Below are positions 25,797 through 61,623 of a stretch of 64,000 nt of DNA, piece by piece (position 1 is the stretch's first letter; the number at the start of each line of letters is the position of its first letter). Source of the stretch: Misgurnus anguillicaudatus. Lineage: Eukaryota; Chordata; Actinopteri; Cypriniformes; Cobitidae. Under the pieces are notes generated by a model. The model was given only the letters and a program-made list of their open reading frames with translations. It was not told where the DNA came from and searched no databases. The position numbers were made by a program, and so were the translations under genes. The stretch is from contig NC_073355.2 of NCBI RefSeq assembly GCF_027580225.2, positions 21,883,501 to 21,947,500 of the forward strand. The letters are read 5' to 3'.

Positions 25797-27345
25797 GATT
25801 AGCAGTAGCAGAGTGACACAATCTCAAGCCTCATTCACATTAGCAGCGACTAGCAGTAGCATAGCGACGCGATCTCATTGATTTCAGTAGAAGCTTGGGG
25901 ACTGGATGTGCGTGTCCAGTTGCGCGACAGTTGAGACTTTATGCAAATTATGAGCGCTATCTGGAGCTACTACTAATGAGAGTGGTCGTCCATCTCTTGT
26001 ACTGGAGTGGATGTTACTCATTTGTTTATGACAACCAGATTTAGAAACGCCCCCTAACGACCTTTTTAAAAGAGACGAGTGACACACATCAACAAAGTCG
26101 CTTGTAATGGGAATGCAGCTTTATTTATTTCAATGGAAGCTAGGCAACTTTTAGAGCTGGGCAAAAAAATCGCCTGCGACTCTTGTGCGTTTCTCACCAG
26201 TAAAGCCAGTTCGGTGATTAGTAGTAAATTACCTGCTTTCAGACGGAGCGGCATTTACTACACAAAGCTGTATTTCACAAAGAAAATAGGCAAAATTTCA
26301 TATAATATAGGAGGTGATTTCCCACAATTGTGACACTTTTTTTCGATGTTCTCTGTGAAATTCGGCTCTGTGTAGTAAATGCCGCTCCATCTGAAAGCAG
26401 CTGATGGCGATTTACTACTTAACACCAAACAGGCTTAACTAATGAGACTGCATGAGAATCGGAGAGTTTTTTTGCCAGCTCTAGCGACTTTCGACGACAT
26501 AAGCGAAAGTGACTGTTGGCGACGAAATGGGCGCGTCTAGCTATGTGAAAAAGTAAAGAGAAGTTTAACTTTATGCAAATGATGAGTGGTTTTTGGGAGT
26601 GACTACCAATGAGAGGGAAGCAGTGGAGTTCACGTCATCCATCTCTCGTCAGTTACTAGAGTGGACGGTACTCATTTGTTTATGACAACCAGATTTAGAA
26701 ACGCCTCCTACAACCTTATTGAAAGAGACGAGCGAGACACAGCGAGAAAGTCGCTGGTGGTTTGAACGAGGCATTGGTGACTTCCGGCGACAAGATTGAA
26801 GATGACCATTGGCGACCGGATGGATATATCCAGCGACGTGAGAAAGTTAAGAAAGGTTAACTTGATGCAAATGAGCGATTTTTGGGAGTGAAGCAGTGAA
26901 GTTAATTCTTCTCTCATCAGTTACTGGAGTGGACGGTACTTATTTGTTTATGACAACCAAATTTAGAAACACCTCATTGAGAAAGATGGGCAATACACAG
27001 CGAGAAAGTCGCTGGTGGTCTGAATGGGGCATTCACATTTTAAGGGACTTTGTCGCTGTGTGTCGCTCGTCTCTTTCAAAAGAGGCTTTACTAGGTAACG
27101 TCCACTCCATTAACTGATGAGAAACAGATGACGTGAACTCCACTTTTTCGTTCTCATGGGTAGTCGCTCCCGAAAGTCGCTCATAATTTGCATAAAGTTA
27201 AACTTTTCTCAACTTTGTCGCACGACTGGACATGCCGATCCAGCCGTCAATGGTCACTGTCGCTCGTGTCACCGGAAGTCGGCAAGCTTCCATTGAAATA
27301 AATGAAATTGCATCGCTCTGCTACTGCTAGTCGCTGTATCTGTAG
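25797..27345. repeat. Composite inverted repeat built on AGCGACT/AGTCGCT arms
   Basis: The left arm begins AGCAGCGACTAGCAGTAGCA and the right arm ends CTGCTACTGCTAGTCGCTG. Between them, a segment containing CATTTGTTTATGACAACCA and AGATTTAGAAACGCC is present in direct copies near 26018, 26670 and 26938, with related sequence inverted at about 27040-27300. A separate palindrome (TAGTAAATGCCGCTCC and its complement) lies at about 26215-26420. No transposase was recognised. Confidence 0.75.
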
Positions 27346-27503
27346 TTGCGCATGTAGTATGTCACAATGCGCATGCATCTAACGTCAGAATCAAAATCTC
27401 TATAAAGTGCTTTTTGTTGTCCTCATGCTGTCATCATGGATATAATCCAAAAGAATGAAATTCTGAGGTTTTATTATAAATGGCCAAAAATTTATACGCA
27501 TAG

Positions 27504-27888
27504 TTAAAGGTGCAGTGTGTAATTTTTAGAAGGATCTCTTGACAGACATGGAAAATAGTATACAAAACTATATTATCAGGGGTGTATAAAGAACTTTTTA
27601 TAATGAACCGTTATGTTTTTATTGCCTTAGAATGAGACGTTTTATCTACTACACAGAGGGTCCCCTTACGTGGAAGCAGCCATTTTGTGCAGCCATGTTT
27701 CTATAGAAGCCCTTAACAGACAACTTTTTTACTAAGTTGTCTCCAACGATAAAATGTTTGTCTGGTGGTGGCTATCATAGCTTCTCTATGTGTTTCAAAA
27801 GCAAGAGGTGAGCAGTGGACTGAGCCGTTGGTTGCAATTCACAAACTCACCACTAGATGCCACTAAAATTTACACACTGTACCTTTAA
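27504..27888 (-). mobile_element. MITE of the GTGCAGTGTGTAA family, near-complete, inverted copy
   Basis: Begins TTAAAGGTGCAGTGTGTAAT and ends TTACACACTGTACCTTTAA. The core is in the opposite orientation to the copy at 22428. Confidence 0.75.
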
Positions 27889-28112
27889 ATGATAAGTCTC
27901 TTGAAATGTTTTCCCATTTTATAAAATTTTCTTTGATTGGATGTATGCGATTTTGGCATGTCCCAGACACTGCTCAGTTAACTTTAGCAAGTGTAAAAAG
28001 TGAATAAATTGGATAAAATTCAATTCTTATTGTCCTCAACAAGTTTTTTGATAAAGCAAGTTATTTTTATAATTTTTATTCATTCATATTAATTATATAT
28101 TTTCATAATAAT

Positions 28113-28646
28113 TAGGGCTGGGAAAAGATTAATCGCGAATAATCGCATACAAAATAAAAGTATTTTTTGCGTAATGTGTGTGTGTACTGTGTGTAATTAT
28201 TGTGTATATTTAACCACACACACAATTCATGTCAGATTTTTTTTATTTATATTTTTTTTACATTTATATATAATATATAAAAATATAACTAAATATAATA
28301 CACATTAGAGCCCTGCAAGCCCGTCGGGGCACAAGAGAGAGAGGGAGAGAGAGAGCTTAAAAGTGATTGATATTGGTCTTGGGTCAGGTCGGGTTCGGGT
28401 TGAAAAAATTGCAGGCATTGTCGGGCTGGGGTCGGGTAGGGCTTGAACACTACGGGCCAGGGCCGGGTTAGGGCTGGAGTTTTTGGCCCGTGCAGGGCTC
28501 TAATACACATCTAAATGTTTCTTAAATGCATACATGAATGTGTGTGTATTTATATGTACATAATAATTACACACACTCATATATTATGCCAAAAATCACT
28601 TTTATTTTGTATCTGATTAAACGCGATTCATCTTTTCCCAGCCCTA
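28113..28646. mobile_element. hAT-like non-autonomous element with 8-bp target duplication
   Basis: Ends TAGGGCTGGGAAAAGATTAA and ATTCATCTTTTCCCAGCCCTA are inverted repeats. ATAATAAT flanks both sides (28105-28112 and 28647-28654). An 8-bp duplication and TAGGG ends are typical of hAT elements. It contains a second insertion at 28306-28502. Confidence 0.85.
28306..28502. mobile_element. Nested 197-bp hAT-like MITE
   Basis: Ends TAGAGCCCTGCA and TGCAGGGCTCTA, with exact flanking duplications ATACACAT at 28298-28305 and 28503-28510. The interior is rich in GGGTCGGG-type repeats and a short GAGA run. Confidence 0.9.
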
Positions 28647-29109
28647 ATAATAATATTAAGCATTTTGCATGTGTCCCTAAAATTGCTGTTAAATGGAAAA
28701 TCTCTAATGCATTTGTTCATTCGACTGTGCGTGTACACTCGCACATGCAAAAAAAAGTTTTAGTCATTCATCCACTCGAAACAGGATGAACGGCACTTTC
28801 ACATTCGCTTTGCAGCCCTCTATTGGCCAAAAACACACTAAATAATTTTCCAACCGTCGGGTCGCGGTCCTGTAGTTCAAGTGAAAACTACAAAAACTTG
28901 CTTTACGGCAGACCTACAATCCAATCAGAGCCAGCATTGCTGCAGTAGGCTAAATTATTTACGACAGTGGTAATGGACAATTCCACTTCCAACCTGTAGG
29001 GGGAGCTGAGAGCAAAAACTCTTTAGTGTTGCTTTAAGACAAACATGACCAACTCTGAATTCACCAGTTTTTAATTCACAGCTTTTACTTCAATACAAAA
29101 TAACTGAAG

Positions 29110-30983
29110 CTCAAGTGGTGGTGTAAGGGTGCTGCTTTTTATTACATACAGTATTCATCATTTTGCATTATTGCACATTTAAGTTAGCTGTACAAACAAT
29201 AGTGCAATCGATTATTACACATGTAACATAAAGAGAAAGGTACCATGCTGCGTAAAACAAACCTGCTAATGCATCAGAGGTCGTCATTCGAGTTTTCATA
29301 CACGCATGACAGTGGGCGGAGCTGCCTGCAGCTGCAGAGTGACATGGGAAGAATAATAACGCAAGCACTCCTGCCGTCACAGGGGCATGCTTCGGTTTAA
29401 CAGTGGAGCAAAAGACACTTCAAATGACGCAAAAGATAAAGAAAACAAGTTTTTTTTTTACTTCAAGTAGCTGGTAACCTTTTTCCAGATTTGTTTTCAA
29501 TAGCAAAGATAGTGCACACCAAAAACACTTAAAAGTATACAGAAAACAATGAGCCAGATGAAGTTGTAGATTGTACAGGCTTTGTGTTTTACAGGCACTG
29601 GTGGCTGCTACGAAGGCAACTTTAAGGGATACTGTACTAATTATGGGCTTATGCTCAGAATAAGTGGGCAGGATTTATTGCTTCAGTTTGGCAGTCATTC
29701 AAGGGAAACCTCTCAATATACAGTATTTGGTCCATTTGACTTTAACTTGGGCGTACGACTTCATTTTTGGTTTACTTAATGACACAAATAAATCGAAATA
29801 ATGCTACTTCACCTACATAACAAACAAAATACGGTCAAATGCTGATGTTTTTGCTGACCTCTTGCCACAGGGGGAAGCTAACTCAACAAATAACATAAAA
29901 GCATCTTAACATTGCCGCCATAATTTAACTATGACATCATCAGCCATTCGTAACGCACTCAAATACAGGTCTTTATGAAAGATATATAAAACAAAAGTTA
30001 AAAAGCACAATAAAAAAACATCCACACAAACATACAGCCATAAATAAAACTAGAAAGTAAAACACACGATGGGACAATATATGCGCTCTCAGCAGATAAA
30101 GGACAATGTACTTGAGTTGTTAGTCATAAAGCTAACATAAGCAAGACGTACGGCTTCATAAAGCACAACAAAGGCTACAAGCCAGGCTCTTATGGAAATG
30201 TACTTAAGGGGTGATAATATATATATATTGCATAACAATAGTGTTACATTATCTTCAGTGTTTTACAATTAAAGGTCCAGGACGTGCTGACAAAACCCAA
30301 ATTTGCAAATGTGTTATTTACCAGAATGCAACGGGACATCTAAATGAGTGTTTTATCGTTTTTATAAGGCTTTACAGTGTAAAGTTACTGTAAGCTCAGT
30401 CAAGCAGCACCAGGCTCAACACGTTTCACAAATACACTCATCATACAGACAAGCTAAAGATCCTTTGGTTTCAATTCTACAGCTTAAAGAGTTCAAATCT
30501 TTCACACAAACACACATACACCACCGTCGCTTTAATAAAGGAAGTCTGTACAACGAAGTTTTCATTTCAAGGTCATTTGTGAGGTGATGAATGACAGTAA
30601 AAGTTGGATGAGCGTGCGTGTGCAGTATAAGTGTCATTGCTGCTCCTTTAAGACGCTGACTTAAAATATTTAACCTGCGAGTTATCTCTGGCGTCTTGCA
30701 TACTAGATTTGTATGCCACCCATGAACCCTGTGTCCTCACAGGATTTGGCAAGACTGAGCTTATAAACTTGCTCTCCTGTTTGTGGTTATTTGGTTTCCC
30801 GTCCAGTCCTTCTCCCAAGAAGTCGCGTCGTCTTTTTGTATTCTGAGCTGAATATCTAGCGTCTCGTAAGAGTTCGTCTACTGTCCAAAGCTCCTCGGAA
30901 GGTAATCGGCCAGGACTGCGTATGTGCATACGTGCGTACATCGGTCAAGAGTTGAGTGCGTATGTGTGCGAATCATTCTCTCC
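29110..30983 (-). other. plekhh3: Probable plekhh3 3' untranslated region
   Basis: Follows the stop codon on the minus strand. It has no recognised repeat pair and no coding signal. A minus-strand AATAAA at 29138-29143 is the most distant plausible end; nearer signals are possible. Confidence 0.45.
29138..29143 (-). terminator. Candidate polyadenylation signal for plekhh3
   Basis: AATAAA on the minus strand, about 1.85 kb past the stop codon. Position is the only support. Confidence 0.35.
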
Positions 30984-54460
<23,477 letters not shown>

Positions 54461-55089
54461 CTGAATGAAATGCACACAACATGTCAGCAATGTTCCTACT
54501 GTAACCCAGTAAGTACTGTATACCCCCCTCACCAGCCCCTAACACACATATACATACACGTATACACACAAATCACACCGCTGCTGCTAAAACGGACCCC
54601 TAACCACTTCACATATGCAGAGATTTCACATCTCACACGCACAGATATACACAAACAAAACACACACACCCCTCCGCCACCATGGCCAGGCAGGCAGGGC
54701 TTTATCGGTCTGGCAGCCAGGGAAAAGACTGAAAATAAACGTGACTAAGAGACGCCAAGGACGCTCGCACGCAAAGAAAGAAATAGAGGAAGAGTCGAGG
54801 AGAAGGAAAAGGACAGTGGTCTGGGACAGAGAAGGGCACAAGTACCCCAGGGATATATATGGTCTCCAGAGACCCCAGCAATTCAATTTTTCTTGCCCTG
54901 CCGTATCATAAATAGTACATTTTGGGCCTTTTAGAGATACTTAATGTTTTGAGGTTTTGCCATGACTTCTTCCTCTACTTGGTTCGAACACCACAAGAAA
55001 CAAGCCATGGGTAAATCATGGTTGCAAACTGCCAAATCACTACTTGCACACCAGTAGCCGGTTCAAGTGACAATAGTGACAATACTCTT

Positions 55090-55349
55090 ACTGTGGGTTC
55101 ACACCAGATGCGAGTTCAATGATTTGCATGAGTAGATTACATACAAAGTCAATGCAAAGAGGCAATCAGGGCATGGGGCGATGTAAAAGACGCGATATAG
55201 GCGGGGCATTTGCAGCGAAAATACGCACTATTCGCCTCAAACGCGAAAAATATTCAACTTGAGTGATAAATTTGCATGACACGAAGGTAAAACCTGCAAG
55301 TAATCTAGAGGGAGTTACGCGATGCCCTGCATTTGGTGTGTACGTAGCA
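55090..55349. repeat. Diverged partial relative of the GGGTTCACACCAG element
   Basis: Begins GTGGGTTCACACCAGATGCG and ends GCATTTGGTGTGTACGTAGC, a worn inverted pair. It lies directly before 55353. Confidence 0.5.
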
Positions 55350-55352
55350 TTA

Positions 55353-55807
55353 TGCTGCGTTCAGACCAGCCGCGGTAGAGGCATCAAGCGCAAGTGATTT
55401 CAATGTTAAGTCGATGTAAAGACGCGTCGAAGCGCGTCTGGAGGTCTCGCGGTGCGAATGAGCCGTTTAGCGTGGCGCGGTAGACACGATTCCGCCTTGT
55501 TTGCGCAAATGGCGCAAATTGAGCATTGTCGCGGCAAACATGCGAGTTGAAAAATTAGAATTTTGGAAAACCGAAAAAACGTGCCGCGTTAACCAATCAG
55601 GAGCTTGTTCTAGTAGTGACGTGATTACAGGAAGCAAGCGGAGTCGCAGAAGCCCCTCCCATGACGCAAATTTCCGCATGAATGTCTCGATGACTAGAAT
55701 TTCCTTTGCGGCTTTCACTCGCGAATGAAGCGAGTAAATTCAAAATGTTCAAGTGGCAAACTAGGCGCGAATTTAACGCCTCAAATGCAGCTGGTGTGAA
55801 CCCACGG
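55353..55807. mobile_element. PIF/Harbinger-like MITE with TTA duplication
   Basis: Left TGCTGCGTTCAGACCAGCCG, right CAGCTGGTGTGAACCCACGG, flanked by TTA at 55350-55352 and 55808-55810. It shares GTTAACCAATCAGGAGC with 38139-38846 but lacks the MADF-like segment. Confidence 0.8.
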
Positions 55808-55842
55808 TTATAATTACAATTCCTTAACTTTTCATAATCTAA

Positions 55843-56292
55843 TGCTGCGTTCATACCAGCCGCAGTAGAGGTGTCAAGCGCGAGTGATTTCAAATGTTAA
55901 GGCATTGTCAAGACGCGTTGATGCACATCTGGAGGTCTGGCGGCACGAATGAGTGGTTTAGTGCTGTGCGGTAGACGCAATTCCGCCTCATTCGTGCATC
56001 TCGTCCGCGCGAATTAAGCTTGCTGCGGCAAATGCGCAAGTTGAACAATTTGAACTTCGTCAGAAAAACACGGCGCGTTAACCAAACAGGAGCTAGCTCT
56101 AGTAGAGACATGATTACAGAAAGCGAGCGGAGTCGCAGAAGCCCCTCCCATGACGCAAATTTCCGCGTGAATGTCTCGATGACCAGAATTTCACGTGCGA
56201 ATGAAGCGAATAACCTCAAAATGTACAAGCGGTAAACTAGACGCGTTTGACGCGATTTTGGCGCCTCAAACGTGGCTGGTGTGAACCCACGG
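55843..56292. mobile_element. PIF/Harbinger-like MITE with TAA duplication
   Basis: Left TGCTGCGTTCATACCAGCCG, right GGCTGGTGTGAACCCACGG, flanked by TAA at 55840-55842 and 56293-56295. It is a sister copy of 55353-55807, in the same orientation. Confidence 0.82.
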
Positions 56293-57368
<1,076 letters not shown>

Positions 57369-58187
57369 AAGAGGAAGCCTCCATTGAGAGCTGGAAACAG
57401 CCGGTCGGAACCTGTCAGAACCGGTTTATAGATCCTAGCGAAGAGCTGATCTGTTTTAACAAAAAACCTTTCCTGTGCCTCAGGCATGAGAATAACCCTC
57501 ATCCTAATCTAGACGGCATTAACGCACTTAGATAAAATGAGCAGAGGTCCGTCTCTATCGGGCATGTCGGATTGGAATGGGCTCAGTTAAACATGCTCGG
57601 CTATATGCAGACTTTAAAGGGAAGTAGGGTCTCTTATAGATGGATATGGGGGGTAAAAGAGGAGATGGGATTTATGACTCATGTCTCATGGGCTATAACT
57701 GTTTTTTTATCCGTCTAGACTATCAGTAAAACTAAAACTGTTTTATGAATATGCGGTTGAGAAAAGTCAACAATGATGACCTAAAAGGATTGATATTTTA
57801 GTGCTAAAATGAAAAGTGAACCTAGACTGTAGGAGACTTAAAAGACTGGACCAGAAAAAAATGGTCCCTATATGAACCCCTCAGTGACAGCTACAAACCA
57901 TTTTTTACATGTTTTACCTGATTTTGTCAAGTGTGAGATGTTGCTGACTCAACATAGCTTGTAAATTTAGTTTCTGTACTTCTAGTTACTTGTTTCAAAT
58001 ATGATTGGTTGATTCAAATGTTGTCCCAGGGACAGGGTCAACAATGGTGTTGATCCAGGAACATCTCTCACTTGGTAAAATCAGGAACGGTCAGACCTTT
58101 CAGAAGACAAGATTTTAGTACATAACATACAAGTGTACCACAAAGTAGCAAATCATAAATACAAAAACGTTTTCAACAAGAAACCTC

Positions 58188-59067
58188 TTTAAAGGATTAG
58201 TCCATTTTCTTAAAAAAAAAATCTAGATAATTTACTCACCACCATGTCATCCAAACTGTTGATGTCTTTCTTTGTTCAGTCGAGAAGAAATTATGTTTTT
58301 TTGAGGAAACATTTCAGGATTTTTCTCATTTTAATGGACTTTAATGGACCCCAACACTTAACCGTTTTAATGCAGTTTAAAATTGCAGTTTCAAAGGACT
58401 CTAAACGATCCCAAACGAGTCATAAGGTTCTTATCTAGCGAAAGGGTTGTCATTTTTGAAAAATAAAAAATATGACAACTTCTCTTCTTTCTCCGGCAGT
58501 GTGACGAGCCAGCGCGACCTCACGTAATTGCGTAATGACGTTGAAAGGTCACGTGTTACATATATGAAAAGCACATTTGCCGACCATTTTAAACAATAAA
58601 CTGACACAAAGACATTAATTAGTATCATTCAACATACAACAACGTCGCGGCGGTCCTCTTTCTCTACACTTGTAAACACTGGGGCGTAGTTTCGGATACG
58701 TCATCCATGACCTCTTGACGTGATGACGTATTACATGAGGTCGCGCTAGCGTGTCACATGACCGAAATAAGACGAGAAGTTGTGGTTTAAAAGTGCATTT
58801 TTTTTTTTCTTGCCAAAAATGACAATAATTTCGCTAGATAAGACCCTTATGCCTCTGAGATCATTTAGAGTCTTTTGAAACTGCAATTTTAAACTGCATT
58901 AAAACTGTTATGAGTGTTGGGGTCCATTAAAATGAGAAAAATCTGGAATGTTTTCCTCAAAAAACACAATTTCTTCTCGACCGAACAAAGACAAGACATC
59001 AACATTTTGGATGACATGGTGGTGAGTAAATTATCTGGATTTTGGAAAAAATGGACTAATCCTTTAA
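58188..59067. mobile_element. Near-palindromic element, copy D, with both termini
   Basis: Begins TTTAAAGGATTAGTCCATTT and ends AATGGACTAATCCTTTAAA. It is the best-preserved copy at the termini. Arms of about 0.3 kb or more pair across a central region with GACCTCACGTAATTGCGTAA and inverted ATGACGTATTACATGAGGTC. Confidence 0.85.
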
Positions 59068-59181
59068 ATTCTCTATCGAACCATGACAGGGCCATATAAT
59101 ACAGGCTATTCCAAAAAAGGAAGGATTCTGCCCAAACTTCTAGTTTCAGTTGGAAATATAGTATAAAAACTACACTTTTCA

Positions 59182-59350
59182 ACACTGTAAAAAGTTGGTT
59201 CAAAGTTATTTGGTTGTCTAAAAAATGTGAGTTAATTCAACTTAAAAAATATAAGTTGACACAACAATTTTTACACAGCTTTTTTACGTCTACTTATAAT
59301 TATAAGTTAAATGAACTCAACCATGTAACTTACTTTTTTTACACATTTTT
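59182..59350. repeat. AACACTGTAAAAAGTTGG repeat fragment
   Basis: Starts CACTGTAAAAAGTTGGTTCA and contains ACTTAAAAAATATAAGTTGA, typical of a dispersed palindromic repeat. The right end is not definable. Confidence 0.4.
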
Positions 59351-59399
59351 TTCCAACAAATCTTTTTTATAGTGAAGTTATTTCATGGGGTGCTTTAGT

Positions 59400-61620
59400 C
59401 CACTTAAAAAAAACACTTTATATTGTTTATAATGGTTCTGAATATAAAATGGCTCCTTGTTGAACCCAAGGCGCGGTGTAATCTCCAAGAACCTTTATTA
59501 TCAGGAATGATCACAATATCACCTTATCTGCCCTTTCCCCTGAGAAAATACATTTAGTAAGTAAAAAAGCAAAAAGAAAGGCAGGAAATAGGGGTGACAG
59601 TAGTCTTTCACTAGACTTTCGGCTTTCTAAACACCGGTGCCCTTCACGAGTGAATAAGCGACTTTAGATCAATACGAGAACCTTGGACCCTCTGAGCCAG
59701 ATAACAGGCAACACAATTAGTTGTGGTGAATTACCTAACAATACCCGCTCCCGAAAGTCAAGAAGCAGGTCACGTCTCGTTCAAACCTCACAATATACAC
59801 GCACACACATACATACAAACACGCACGCGTGTGTCTGCAGTCATTGTGAGTCTAAACTTGAAATGTCACACCTACACGCAAATGCACCGATAAAGCGGAG
59901 GCTTGGCTTTGGCTCGGTGTTTGATCTATTACATAGGATAAGATAAGTGGCGCGCAATGACATCAGCATGGCACTGGGCCAAACCCGTACGCACCGACTA
60001 GGTCACAGAAAGAGCGGCATAGAAAAGAGATACTTCCTTCTTAAGAAAGAAGGTGTGTAGACATGAAGGGCGTTCTGTTAAAAGGATCACTGTATCGGAA
60101 TACCTGCGAATCGGATCACGTTTAAATGACGTGTGGGGGAGAGTAACAACAATGGTTAGTGCTTTGGTTTCATTTGTATCATCTCGCACAAATTTTTACG
60201 ACTCATGTTTAAATTCCTAAGCACAAGTTTTGCCCACATTTTGAGATTATTTAGGACTTTAACTAAAAATCTGAATCACTGCCGAGAAACAGCAGTGATC
60301 TGAAGGCTGTCTCATTTACAGTTGTTGCTTCCTGTGTGTGGGACTGAATATTAGGGGCAGATTTGCGATGTGTGTATTAAATGTGGAGGCGTGTTTGAAG
60401 TTTACGTCTGGAAATTGTAAAGTAGGGGTTTTTCAATAGTCACAGCTGGATCACAGGTTTGGATGCCGTAGTACATCTTTTGGATGGGTGTGTGGGCGAG
60501 CAAGAGAGGTGGAAGATAAGCGTGTGTGTATTTTGGACCGGGGGGGTGGGGTCTCCGAAGTTTCCACAGCTGTCCAATCAAACCCATCCAAACACGTCCC
60601 ACCGCTACCCACTCTTTTCCCAGAGTTCACTGCAGCGCCTCCCGAGAGGGGCCTACGAGCTGACTTCCTGTAAGAGGGAGAGCAAAGCGGGAAGCAATTT
60701 GTCATGCAGGATTAATCGACACGAATAATAAAAGGAGGAGAGGAAAACGAATGCGCCTCTCTCTGAATCCAGACGTGGGATCCCGGAGGGAGAAACAGCG
60801 GGAGAGAAATACATAAACAGACGTGTAAGATAAAATAATAAAAATAATAAACTGGCCTGTCAATCAAGTGGAATGTTGACTTAGACAATATACATATGGG
60901 TTAAAAAGCGAGATCATTGGGAGAGTCGCTGTGGTGTAAATACAATTAAATGCTATCTAATATTTATTTATTTTTTTCAATATAAAAAAGCAGAATGCAT
61001 TAACTGTTTGGTTAAAATCGAAAAAAATGAAATGCCTTAACAAGCAACATTGTGTTTGCTTTTGATAGACTGCAGTCCATCTGGTTAAAAACCTCTGCAA
61101 TCCGACTCTTTTCTCCTCACATCACACGTTCCCCCCAGTCTATGGTTCCCCCTAGGGCTAACTCTATATTTATTTAGCTCTTTTGACCATCTAGCACGTG
61201 AATCAACAACCTGTTCAAATGACTGTATGTTTTTACTTCAATAACGTCATGGAACTGAAAACTCATTGTTAAAAATGCTGGCTGGCAGAATGGTTAATAT
61301 GAAAAGATTGGTGTGTGTGTAAAGCTTCTCTGATGCTCGCTGTGCCATAGGCTCGCTAACCTAAACCATCTGTGTGGTCCACATCGACAGGAAACTGATA
61401 AAAGAAATGGAGGGATGAAGAAAAGGTAGAAAGCAAAGAAAACAGCCCACGTTTCAAACGTCAGTTGATCAATGGGATTTCTTTGGTATGCGTGTGTATA
61501 CAGTGCGTGTTTGTGTACTGCATAAGGGGATTTTACTGAAAACTCCATGTAACTTACAGTAGGAGAGAGAGAAAGACGTCATCAAAAACCCGATTAATCA
61601 ATAGCCACCAATAATAAAGT
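59400..61620 (-). other. Non-repetitive flank upstream of the known plekhh3 exons
   Basis: No paired transposon ends were seen. The stretch about 60450-60800 is more GC-rich and lower in repeats than its surroundings and could hold a plekhh3 5' exon or promoter. I could not define splice sites with a family match. Confidence 0.35.
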
Positions 61621-61623
61621 CTT

